This document shows, piece after piece, positions 55,209 to 62,859 of a DNA stretch of 64,000 bases. The stretch is taken from positions 867,501-931,500 of the forward strand of contig NZ_CP013910.1 in assembly GCF_001507665.1 (NCBI RefSeq). The letters are read 5' to 3'. Under the pieces are notes generated by a model. It worked only from the letters and a program-made list of their open reading frames with translations. It was not told the origin of the DNA and did not search any database. Source of the stretch: Deinococcus actinosclerus. Lineage in GTDB: Bacteria; Deinococcota; Deinococci; Deinococcales; Deinococcaceae. The stretch's first letter is position 1. Every line of letters begins with the position of its first letter. Made by a program: the position numbers and the translations under genes.

Positions 55209-58200
55209 TCAGGGCGTCGAGCAGGTGTTGGCCGCCGCCGCCGTGTTCCTAGGCGTGGGAGTCCCGGCGGCGAAGTCCGTGCTGTTCTGATCGGTGTCGG
55301 TACAGCCGTTCCCGGCTCGCAGCAGGCTGGTGGTGTTGCTGGGTGCTGGCGCGGCCGCCGTGCCCTCGTACTGATTGGCCGCTGCGCCCACGAAATCCAC
55401 GAGGTTGCCGCCGCTCACGCTGCCGGCCGTCGCCGTGGGCGCCGCGGTGGAGCTGGTCAGCGCAATCTTGAAGGAAGAGGCGCCCATGGCGAACGTGCAG
55501 TTGGACTGATCCGGAGTGGGCAGCGCGGGGGCAGCCGTGTTGGTGCCCGCTGCGCACTGCACGAGGTAATACTGGCCGGGAGCCAGCGTCACGTTGTTCA
55601 GGGCCAGAGGCGTCCCGGTGAACGTACCGCCCGCACTGGCGTACTGCAGGTACAGGCCACCGAGGCTCAGGGAGCTGGCCGTGGGGTTGAACAGTTCGAT
55701 GAAGTCATTGCGGTAAGGTGCGCCGTTGTTCCCGCCGCCGCCATAGCCCTGGCTGATCACGACGTGCCCCGTCCCGCCACTGGTACCGCTGCTCACGGTC
55801 ACGGTGAAGGTGGTGGTGGCGTCGCTGACGCCCGCGCCGCTGCCGCGCACGGTCACGGTGTACGTGCCCGCCGTGGCGCCCGTCGCGTTGACCGTTAGGG
55901 TGCCGCCGGTGCCGGTGCCGGGCTGGGTGGTCACGGTCACGGCGGGGGCGGTGCCCGCGCCGGTCACGCTGTCCACGGCCAGGGTCACGGCGCCGCTGTA
56001 GTTGGTGCGGTTCACGGTGACGCTGTTCGTGCCGGACTGCCCGGTGGTGACGGTGGTGTTCTGCGCGGCCAGGCTGATGCTGGTGGTCTGCGCTGGGGGC
56101 GTCATGGGGGCCTGCGCGGTCAGGTTCAGGCCGATCAGGATCGGGTCGTGGTCGCTGCTGCGGAAGGCGTCAGGCGCGTAGAAGCTGCTGATCTGGCCGG
56201 CCGTCTTGAACTCCTTGTTGTAGTCCAGCACGGTGGGTTCGTCCGAGTTGATGTGCCACTTGGTGTGCCCGGCGACCTGGCTGATCATGCTGCTCGTGGC
56301 GGTCGCCTGGTCCAGGCTGCCCCACTGCCCGTCGAACTGGTAGGAGTACACGTTCTTGTCGAACACGTTCGCGTACCCGCCGCCGGCCAGGATGGTCAGG
56401 GGTTCCTCGCTGGCGTAGGCGTTGTAGTCGCCCATCAGGACGCGGTCGTCTTCGTCTACGCCGGTGGGGTTGTTGCCCAGCCAGCTGACGATGGCGGTGG
56501 CGGCGTTGCGGCGGGCGATGTACCCGCTGCCCTGGCCGTCACCGGTGTCGGTGTCGCCCGTGGCCGAGCAGGCGCTGCCCTTGCTCTTGAGGTGCATCAT
56601 GACGGCCGTGAAGCGCCCGCCGTTCGCCTTGCTCTGGAAGGTCTGCGCCCAGGTGGGGCGGTTGCAGGTGTCCGTGTACGTGGAGTTCACGGTGTTGTCC
56701 AGAATGGCGAGGTTACCGACCGGGTCCACGCTGCCGGGCTTGTAGATCATGGCGACGCTGATGACGTCCGTGCCGATCTTCTTGCCGGGGTTGATGTACG
56801 CGAACGTGCCCGCGCCCGCCTCGGCGTTCAGGGCAGTCACGAGGTTCGCGATGGAGCTGTTGGCGCCCTTGTCGAAGTCGTTCTGCATTTCCAGGATGCC
56901 CAGGACGTCGGGGTTGAGGCCGGTGATGGCCTTGACGATCTTCGTCTGCTGGCGCGTGAACTCGTCGCAGTTGTTCGCCCCGCGGGAGTTCACGCTGTCC
57001 GTGCCGTTGGGGGTGCAGCCCTCGTTGGTCGTCACGAGCGTCGTGAAGTAGTTCAGGACGTTCATGGCCGCCACGCGGGTCGTGCCGCCCACCGCTTCGG
57101 GTGCGCTCAGGCGGGGGTTGCCGTCCGTGATCTGCACGTCTGCCGGGGTCGTCTGGATGCGGTACGTGTCGGCCGCGCCGCCCGAGGTGGACCCGGCGGT
57201 GGTGCTGTCGTTCCCGAAGGTCAGGATGCCCGTGGCGTTCACCAGATCCCCGCCGCGCAGGGTGTTGGCGGCGCTCAGGGGCTGTCCGCCGCGCGCGAAG
57301 ACTTCCGGATCCGGGTTCTGCGCCCTGCTGCCGTCGTCGATGCGGATGTAGCGGTCCCGGGCGGCTACCTGATACGCCGCGTTGGCGGTGGCGTTCGGGG
57401 CGTTGAGCTGCGTGAAGTTCAGGATGCGGTCGTCGGCGATGTCGAAGCTGCCGTAGCGGCCCAGCGGGAAGTTGTTCGTGACCTTCCCGGACACCGTGAC
57501 GCGCATGCCCTCGAAGCGTTCACGCTGCGCGACGGGCAGGGGCAGGGTGAGGGTCTGCGCGGCGGGCAGCGGCACGCCCGAGGCGACGACCTGCACGGCC
57601 GAGGCCGCCAGTTGCGTGGCCTTCACGACCTCCGAGACCGTCCCGGTCACGCGCACGCGCTGACCCAGGGTCACGGCGGGGCAGTTCACGTTGGACAGGC
57701 CGCAGTACACGAAGATCCCGTCGCTGGTGGTGGCGTCGGCGTCACGGTCGATGCCCTCTTCCTGCAGCCAGAAGCCGTTCAGGTTGGTGCCGGTGTTGAC
57801 GGACGTGACCACGCCCTCGATGGTCCTGGCGGTGCCCGAGGCGGGGGAGGCCGCGTCGCCGCTGGGCGTGCTGCCCTGCACCGCGCCGATGTTGTCCAGC
57901 GCGACGCTGTTCGGGCCTTCGGCCACGGCGAACACCAGGCTGAAGCGGAACGGGTCGTTGTCGCCCACGTCGCTGCCCTGCAGCTTCACGCTCATGGCGA
58001 AGTTCACGTCCACGCTGCCGCCGGCGGGCAGGCTCGCGGTCTGCCAGCCCTGGTGGCTGATGCCGGGCGCGGTCGTGCCGGCGGGCAGGGTCAGGCCCAG
58101 GCCGCCGGTATCCAGGTTCGACACGAACGCCGAGGAGGACGGATCTTCCACCACGGCGCCGTTGCTGAGGGTCCGCGCGCGCTCCAGGCTGATCCGGTCA

Positions 58201-58643
58201 GGGCTGATGGGGGTGCCCTGGCGCGTCACCACGTTCCGGAACGGCGTCTCGCCGTCCGTGGCGAACGAGCCGCTGGTGTCGACCGGGACGAAGGTCGGCA
58301 CGGCCAGCGAGGTACCGGTGGTGTTCGTGACGGTGTAGGTCGCCACGAGGTGCAGCACGCCCGCCTGCATGTCCGCCACGCTGGACATGGTCTTGGCGGT
58401 GAAGGTCAGGCCGCTCAGTTCGGTGTCCTGGGCGCTCAGGCCCGGCCGGGTGACGGTGCTCGACAGGCCCTGGGCGCTGCGGCCCACGCCGTTCATCTTC
58501 AGTTCGAACAGGGCGGCGCTGCGTGCGGGCGAGGTTGGGGTGGACGGGCCCGGCTGGGCCACCGGGCCGGGCGTGGTGCCGGAACCGCAGGCCGTGAGGG
58601 CCAGCGCCGCGGTCAGCAGGGCAGCAGGAAGGCGTTTCGTCAT
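55209..58643 (-). CDS. Exported ExeM/NucH-type nuclease lipoprotein with lamin-tail domain
   Basis: 1144 residues. The lipobox LTAC places the lipidated Cys at 19. Domains in order: an N-terminal beta domain shared with the next lipoprotein (30-260); an OB-fold region (270-540, RVRVTGTVSEVV..); an endonuclease/exonuclease/phosphatase core (545-840) with ILEMQND, the VLMGDYNAYASEEP catalytic Asn-Asp pair and SSDHDPILI; an Ig-like repeat (850-960); and a lamin-tail domain (970-1130, DFIELFNPT..). It should degrade extracellular DNA at the cell surface. GGAG lies 9 bases before the ATG at 58643. It is third in the transcript that starts with the RiPP precursor. Confidence 0.9.
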   Translation of the reverse strand: MTKRLPAALLTAALALTACGSGTTPGPVAQPGPSTPTSPARSAALFELKMNGVGRSAQGLSSTVTRPGLSAQDTELSGLTFTAKTMSSVADMQAGVLHLVATYTVTNTTGTSLAVPTFVPVDTSGSFATDGETPFRNVVTRQGTPISPDRISLERARTLSNGAVVEDPSSSAFVSNLDTGGLGLTLPAGTTAPGISHQGWQTASLPAGGSVDVNFAMSVKLQGSDVGDNDPFRFSLVFAVAEGPNSVALDNIGAVQGSTPSGDAASPASGTARTIEGVVTSVNTGTNLNGFWLQEEGIDRDADATTSDGIFVYCGLSNVNCPAVTLGQRVRVTGTVSEVVKATQLAASAVQVVASGVPLPAAQTLTLPLPVAQRERFEGMRVTVSGKVTNNFPLGRYGSFDIADDRILNFTQLNAPNATANAAYQVAARDRYIRIDDGSRAQNPDPEVFARGGQPLSAANTLRGGDLVNATGILTFGNDSTTAGSTSGGAADTYRIQTTPADVQITDGNPRLSAPEAVGGTTRVAAMNVLNYFTTLVTTNEGCTPNGTDSVNSRGANNCDEFTRQQTKIVKAITGLNPDVLGILEMQNDFDKGANSSIANLVTALNAEAGAGTFAYINPGKKIGTDVISVAMIYKPGSVDPVGNLAILDNTVNSTYTDTCNRPTWAQTFQSKANGGRFTAVMMHLKSKGSACSATGDTDTGDGQGSGYIARRNAATAIVSWLGNNPTGVDEDDRVLMGDYNAYASEEPLTILAGGGYANVFDKNVYSYQFDGQWGSLDQATATSSMISQVAGHTKWHINSDEPTVLDYNKEFKTAGQISSFYAPDAFRSSDHDPILIGLNLTAQAPMTPPAQTTSISLAAQNTTVTTGQSGTNSVTVNRTNYSGAVTLAVDSVTGAGTAPAVTVTTQPGTGTGGTLTVNATGATAGTYTVTVRGSGAGVSDATTTFTVTVSSGTSGGTGHVVISQGYGGGGNNGAPYRNDFIELFNPTASSLSLGGLYLQYASAGGTFTGTPLALNNVTLAPGQYYLVQCAAGTNTAAPALPTPDQSNCTFAMGASSFKIALTSSTAAPTATAGSVSGGNLVDFVGAAANQYEGTAAAPAPSNTTSLLRAGNGCTDTDQNSTDFAAGTPTPRNTAAAANTCSTP

Positions 58644-58717
58644 CAGAACAGTCTCCGGGTGAGGGGGGCAGTGGCGCCGATCCTGACCGTGCAGGCGCGG
58701 CGCCACAGGGGACGGAT

Positions 58718-59965
58718 TCAGGGGCAGGCGACCGGGGTGGACGTGCTGTTGCGCGCGGAGCCGGCGGTCACGGTAAAGCTGACCAGATCTGCACTGTTGT
58801 TGTTGGTGTCGGTGCAGGGGCTGGGCGAGCGCTGATCGGCCAGCGTCAAGCTCATGGCGGGGGCGGCTGCCGTGCCTTCAAAGGTGATGTTGTTGCCGGT
58901 GCCGTAGCCGATGAAGTCAATGACGTTCGTGGCCGTGGGGCCAGCGACGGCTGTGCCGTTGCTGGCGAGCGCTACCTTGCCGTTCGCCGCGCCGAGCGTC
59001 AGCGTGCCCTGCTGATCCGGAGTGGCGGTCACGGTGCCGCCGTTGGTGCCGATAGGCATCCGGATCAGGAGGAAGCGCCCGGGAGCGATACTGGCCGTCG
59101 TGAGCGGGTAGAACTGGCCGGTGTTGTTGGTGACGAACGCGCCAGCTGGGGACGCGTACTGGAGGCTCATGCCCGCAGTGCTGATCACGTTGTTCGTGGG
59201 GTTGAACAGTTCCACGTAATCCGTATTCAGCGCGGCGCTCCCATTGCCGCCCGCGCCGTACAGCTGGCTGATGACCAGATGGTTCACGGCGGGCGTCTTG
59301 TCGAACGCGCCGAAGACCAGGGAGAAGCGGTAGGCGTCGTTCGAGGCGGGGATCGTGAAGCCCAGGGACATGGCCTGGGTGGCTCCGGCTGCCAGGGTGG
59401 GGGTGCGCCAGCCCTGCGCGCTGACGGCCGTGACGCTGCTGCCGCCGGGGACAGCAAAGTCCGCGCCGCTCACGCCAGTCACGGGGAACAGCATGGAGTA
59501 GGTGCTGTCGGTCACCTGGGTCAGCGTGATGCCGCTGGCGCTGGTGGGTGCGCCGGACTGGTTGGTGGTGGCGCCCGCGCGGAAGTAGGTGCCGCTTTCG
59601 GTGTACCCGGCGATGTCGGCGGGGATGATGGCGGGCGCGCCGATGGCCGCGCCGCTGGTATTCGTGACGTTCAGGGCGGCCGTGTAGTTGCGGCTGCCGT
59701 CGCCGTTGGTGACGACCTGCACGCCGGTGACCGTGAAGGTCAGCCCCGCGATCTCCTGACTGCGCAGGGCGGCCGTGGTCACGCGGCCGCTGGCCTGCGC
59801 GCCGCTGCCCTGAATGCTCAGCTCGTACAGGCCCAGGGCGCGGGTGGCCGCCGCAGGGGCCGGGGCGGTGGTGGAGGTCGGGGTGGGCGCCGTCGCCTGC
59901 TGACCCGTCGAGCACGCGGCGAGCAGCAGGGCCGGGAGGATCAGGACCCAGCGTTTACCAGTCAT
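58718..59965 (-). CDS. Lipoprotein with lamin-tail domain, paralogous to the nuclease's ends
   Basis: 415 residues. The lipobox LAAC gives lipidated Cys18. Residues 40-235 match the N-terminal domain of the downstream nuclease (both share a LYELSIQG/LFELKMNG start, SGLTFT / AGLTFT, and SLVFGAFD / SLVFAVAE). Residues 245-410 form a lamin-tail domain (LVISQLYGAGGNGSAALNTDYVELFNPT). The central nuclease core is absent. It may be a surface-bound partner of the nuclease. Its ATG lies inside the end of the RiPP precursor gene (11-base overlap), so translation is coupled to that peptide. Confidence 0.85.
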   Translation of the reverse strand: MTGKRWVLILPALLLAACSTGQQATAPTPTSTTAPAPAAATRALGLYELSIQGSGAQASGRVTTAALRSQEIAGLTFTVTGVQVVTNGDGSRNYTAALNVTNTSGAAIGAPAIIPADIAGYTESGTYFRAGATTNQSGAPTSASGITLTQVTDSTYSMLFPVTGVSGADFAVPGGSSVTAVSAQGWRTPTLAAGATQAMSLGFTIPASNDAYRFSLVFGAFDKTPAVNHLVISQLYGAGGNGSAALNTDYVELFNPTNNVISTAGMSLQYASPAGAFVTNNTGQFYPLTTASIAPGRFLLIRMPIGTNGGTVTATPDQQGTLTLGAANGKVALASNGTAVAGPTATNVIDFIGYGTGNNITFEGTAAAPAMSLTLADQRSPSPCTDTNNNSADLVSFTVTAGSARNSTSTPVACP

Positions 59966-60110
59966 TTTTCTTCTGGTTCCAGGGGGTGGGGATGCGGGGG
60001 TTGATCGGCACGGACTGGATCAGGGTGACGTTCTCCCAGCGGCCGACGGGCTGCAGGCGCGGGGCGGTGTAGGGCTGGCGTGGGGTGGTAACTGCAGGAC
60101 GTGTGTTCAT
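59955..60110 (-). CDS. RiPP precursor peptide with lasso-type leader
   Basis: 51 residues, too short for usual gene finders. AGGAGT lies 3 bases before the ATG at 60110. The leader has the exact lasso-peptide recognition pattern YxxPxLx3Gx5Tx: Tyr14, Pro17, Leu19, Gly23 and Thr29 as the penultimate leader residue. The predicted 21-residue core starts at Ile31 and is Pro-rich (35, 38, 41, 43) with Ser33, Thr42 and a C-terminal Lys-Lys-Asn-Asp-Trp. A lasso ring needs Asp or Glu at core position 7-9, but these are Asn, Pro and Arg. B1, B2 and tailoring genes lie across the divergent promoter. The end overlaps the lipoprotein start by 11 bases. Confidence 0.8.
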   Translation of the reverse strand: MNTRPAVTTPRQPYTAPRLQPVGRWENVTLIQSVPINPRIPTPWNQKKNDW

Positions 60111-60171
60111 GTGACTCCTTGGTACGGGTCGCCGGTCGCAGGGGTGCGGCGGCAGAGATGAAGAAGTTGTA

Positions 60172-60215
60172 AAAGCCCAATTAATATAGAACGATTTTCC
60201 ACAAAATGTAGGGCC
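60172..60215. promoter_or_regulatory. AT-rich divergent promoter region of the RiPP cluster
   Basis: An AT-rich island unlike its surroundings between precursor and B1 genes. TATATT (60188 to 60183, minus strand) is the best -10 candidate for the precursor transcript, leaving a leader of about 70 bases. Confidence 0.5.
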
Positions 60216-60261
60216 GCCGGGTCAGCCGACGGTCTGCTGCGGTGGGGGGGGTGACACCCGC

Positions 60262-60267
60262 TAGTCT
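60262..60267 (+). promoter_or_regulatory. -10 box of the B1/kinase operon
   Basis: TAGTCT 7 bases before the ATG at 60275; leaderless-type spacing. Confidence 0.6.
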
Positions 60268-60274
60268 GATCGCC

Positions 60275-60529
60275 ATGTGGACGAAAGTGGCGGACGTACT
60301 CGAAACCGATCTGGGCGATGAGCTCGTGCTGATGCACGCGGGCCTGAGCGAGATGTTCACGCTCAACAGCGCGGGACGCGTGATCTGGCAGGCGCTGCCC
60401 GCACGGGAAGCCCAGCTGGCGCAGACCCTCACGCAGGTCTTCGAGGTCGATGACGAGACGGCGGCCCAGGATGTCCGGGCCCTGCTGGGGGAGCTGGCGG
60501 CCCGCAGCCTGATCACGCATGCGCCCTGA
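60275..60529 (+). CDS. PqqD-family RiPP recognition element (lasso B1-like)
   Basis: 84 residues, the size of a free-standing RiPP recognition element. The PqqD pattern is clear: LGDELVLMHAGLSEMFTLNSAGRVIWQAL, then a four-helix region with a DDETAAQDVRALLGELAARSLI end. In lasso systems this protein binds the leader peptide at its Tyr/Pro/Leu motif and delivers it to the B2 peptidase. It overlaps the kinase-like gene by 11 bases and is divergent from the precursor gene, so all three are likely one system. Confidence 0.88.
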   Translation: MWTKVADVLETDLGDELVLMHAGLSEMFTLNSAGRVIWQALPAREAQLAQTLTQVFEVDDETAAQDVRALLGELAARSLITHAP

Positions 60530-61397
60530 GCTGCCCCTGACAGTCGCCGGACAGACCCTGGACGCGACGCTCGAACTGGCGCCTGACCTGCCCGGCGGCC
60601 TCCGTGACCTCCTCGTCTGGGACTGGGGCATGGCCACGGGGCGTCCGGCGCGGCGCATCGAGGTGCGCGCCGCGCCGCTGCCCGCCCCGCCGCCCGGCCG
60701 TGTCCAGCAGACGGTGACGGTCATGGACACGCCCGTCCAGGTGACGGCCCTGGCCGATGAGCTCTGGCTGGACGATACGCTGCATGTCTCGGTGGGCGCC
60801 GACCACTCGGTGCTCACCGTGGGCGAGGAGACGTCCCAGCTGCTGCTGGCGGTCGCCATGACCGAGGCGCACCGCGCGGCCGGCTGGCTGCCCCTGCACG
60901 CCGCCCTGATCGGCGGCGCCGGGGGGGCCGTGGCCCTGCTGGGCGACAGTGGCGCGGGCAAGAGCACCGCCTGCCTGCGCCTGCACGCCGCGGGCCACCC
61001 GGTCCTGGCCGAGGACCGGGCCTGGCTGAGCCCGCAGGGGCTGGTCACCGGACTGGACCGGGGCCTGCGCGCCTTCGATGACAGCGTGGCCCGCTTCGCG
61101 CCGCAGTGGGCTGCGGATGAGGACGCGCCGCGGGACGCGAAAGGCAAGCGGATCCTGCCGCTGATTCAGCCGGGGGCGTTGCCGCTGCGCGCGGCGCTGC
61201 TCCTGTCAGACACGCCACTGCCGCAGGGGGCGGCGCGGGTATCCCTGGCGTGGAGCGCCGCGGGGCTGCCCCTGACCCGGAGTGCCCGGCAGGCCGCGGC
61301 GCCGATGGTGCAGCGGCTCGTGCGCGACGTGCCCTGGCAGGGGGTGACGCGGGCCACCGTCCTGCCGGAGGTCGCGGCGCGGCTGGCAGAGCACTGA
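60519..61397 (+). CDS. HPr-kinase-like RiPP tailoring kinase
   Basis: 292 residues. The C-terminal half is an HprK-type P-loop domain: Walker A GDSGAGKST at 142-150, preceded by WLPLHAALI (His127) and followed by VLAEDRAWL with an acidic pair (Glu165-Asp166). The N-terminal half is a divergent beta domain. HprK-like enzymes in lasso clusters (paeninodin, pseudomycoidin) phosphorylate Ser of the peptide. Here Ser33 or Thr42 of the precursor core are candidate acceptors. Start and translation are coupled to the RRE gene by an 11-base overlap. That it acts on this peptide is inference. Confidence 0.82.
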   Translation: MRPELPLTVAGQTLDATLELAPDLPGGLRDLLVWDWGMATGRPARRIEVRAAPLPAPPPGRVQQTVTVMDTPVQVTALADELWLDDTLHVSVGADHSVLTVGEETSQLLLAVAMTEAHRAAGWLPLHAALIGGAGGAVALLGDSGAGKSTACLRLHAAGHPVLAEDRAWLSPQGLVTGLDRGLRAFDDSVARFAPQWAADEDAPRDAKGKRILPLIQPGALPLRAALLLSDTPLPQGAARVSLAWSAAGLPLTRSARQAAAPMVQRLVRDVPWQGVTRATVLPEVAARLAEH

Positions 61398-61482
61398 CCG
61401 CCAGCCGCTCACCTGCTCAGGGCGTCCCGGGTGCCCTCACGCGTCGGGACGCCACCTGCCCTGGAGCGCGGGGTGAGGCAGG

Positions 61483-62844
61483 TCAGTCCGGCTGCTCCGG
61501 CCCCACCGGCGGCTGGGCAGCCGGGCCGGACGGGGGATAGGCGAGCAGCACCTGGAAGACCTGCCGGTTCTGGGCCTCGTGATAGGCATCCATGGCGCCC
61601 AGGTGATCTTCCACCCAGGCGTGGCTGAGCAGGGCGCCCCCGGCCCGCGTGACGCCACTGAGGAACTGGACGGGATGCCCGGCCCGGCGCAGCGCCCGGT
61701 AGCTGGCGTAGGCGCGCGGGACACAGATCCCCTCGCGCTGCTGACGTGGATGGGTCAGGCGCGTAACGTGTTTCGTGACCGTCAGCGTGCGGTCGAGGAC
61801 GTCCGGCGTCACCGGGCTTGGCGTGGGCGGCCCGGGGCAGCGCGCCAGGTGGCGTCGGGGATCGCCGCCCCGCCGGACGGCGCGGGCGGCCCACGCGACG
61901 TCCAGCAGAGCAGAGGGCATGCCGGGCAACAGGAACGCGACGCGCCGCAGCCGCTCGCCCGCAGAGCGCCGGACCTGCACGCCGTCGGCCTTCATGCCCG
62001 CGACCAGGGCCGCGCTCGTCTCATCGGGCTGCAGGGTCAGGTGACCGCGCTGGGGATCACACACCTGCCGGAAGGCGTCCCAGGTGTGCGTCAGGCCCAG
62101 CTGCCGGGCATGCTCCCGCAGGGCGGCAGGGGTGACCTTGCCGAGCAGATGGGTCAGATCCAGGTAGTCCGCGCCCTTCAGGCCGCCGTGGTCGCCGCCC
62201 CAGACGCGGTTGGCGACCAGGGTCAGCAGGACCTCGTCGCGCGGGTCGGGTCGCAGGATGCCCAGGCCGTCCCAGTCGGTATGCCGGGCACGCTGCCACA
62301 GGCCGGTGGTCAGGTGCGCGGCGCGCGCCTGGGCAACATAGAGGGCCGGAATGATCCAGCGGTGGACGTCCAGGCGCAGGCTGTGGTGCGGCGCGAACAG
62401 GTGCGTGCTTTCGTGCAGCCAGTCGGGAAGTCGGCGGGCGTCCTCCAGCCGGTCACTCTGCCATCCGAGCGTCCGGGCAATCTGCACGGCGCGGCGCACG
62501 GTCGCCGGGTCGGTGGGCAGCAGGACGTCCACGTCGCCGTAGAAGCGCTCGCTGGTCGTGCCGTACTCGAATTCGCTCAGGGCGAAGCCCTTGAACAGCA
62601 GGGTGGGGATCCCTGCCTGCGCCCAGGCGTGCAGCAGGGGCCGCAGGGCCTGACGGGTGCGGGCGTGCCGCACGGCCAGGGCTCCGGCGTCTGCCGTCAG
62701 CGCGGCCCGGGCGGGATGTCCCTGGGGCAGCCGGGGCCGCAGGGCGCCGCCCAGGCGGGCCAGCCGCGCGGCCTGCACGTGACGGGGCTCGAGCTGCGCG
62801 GCGGGGAGGGTCAGCGCTTCCTGAAGGTCATGCAGGTGGGTCAT
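61483..62844 (-). CDS. Nucleotidyltransferase fused to lasso B2-type leader peptidase
   Basis: 453 residues. Residues 60-250 are an NTP_transf_5-type nucleotidyltransferase: LLFKGFALSEFEYG with Lys85-Gly86 and the metal pair Asp104-x-Asp106 in YGDVDVLLP. Residues 347-440 form the transglutaminase-like B2 domain, with a complete Cys374-His408-Asp419 triad in GICVPRAYASYRALRRAG and LSHAWVEDHLGAMDA. B2 enzymes cleave lasso leaders after the conserved Thr-x. In pseudomycoidin-type clusters the nucleotidyltransferase is a separate tailoring enzyme; here both are one chain. The gene is convergent to the RRE/kinase operon. Confidence 0.85.
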   Translation of the reverse strand: MTHLHDLQEALTLPAAQLEPRHVQAARLARLGGALRPRLPQGHPARAALTADAGALAVRHARTRQALRPLLHAWAQAGIPTLLFKGFALSEFEYGTTSERFYGDVDVLLPTDPATVRRAVQIARTLGWQSDRLEDARRLPDWLHESTHLFAPHHSLRLDVHRWIIPALYVAQARAAHLTTGLWQRARHTDWDGLGILRPDPRDEVLLTLVANRVWGGDHGGLKGADYLDLTHLLGKVTPAALREHARQLGLTHTWDAFRQVCDPQRGHLTLQPDETSAALVAGMKADGVQVRRSAGERLRRVAFLLPGMPSALLDVAWAARAVRRGGDPRRHLARCPGPPTPSPVTPDVLDRTLTVTKHVTRLTHPRQQREGICVPRAYASYRALRRAGHPVQFLSGVTRAGGALLSHAWVEDHLGAMDAYHEAQNRQVFQVLLAYPPSGPAAQPPVGPEQPD

Positions 62845-62859
62845 CGGCGCCGTCTGTCG

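Noticed and set aside
59955..60110. Interpretation of the cluster as a PQQ biosynthesis locus because of the PqqD-like protein
   Set aside because: No pqqA-type Glu/Tyr precursor, PqqC or PqqE is present; the precursor has a lasso leader and a B2 peptidase is encoded.
60519..61397. Interpretation of the kinase-like gene as a true HPr kinase of the phosphotransferase system
   Set aside because: The N-terminal half does not match HPr kinase, no HPr gene is near, and the overlap with an RRE gene fits RiPP tailoring.
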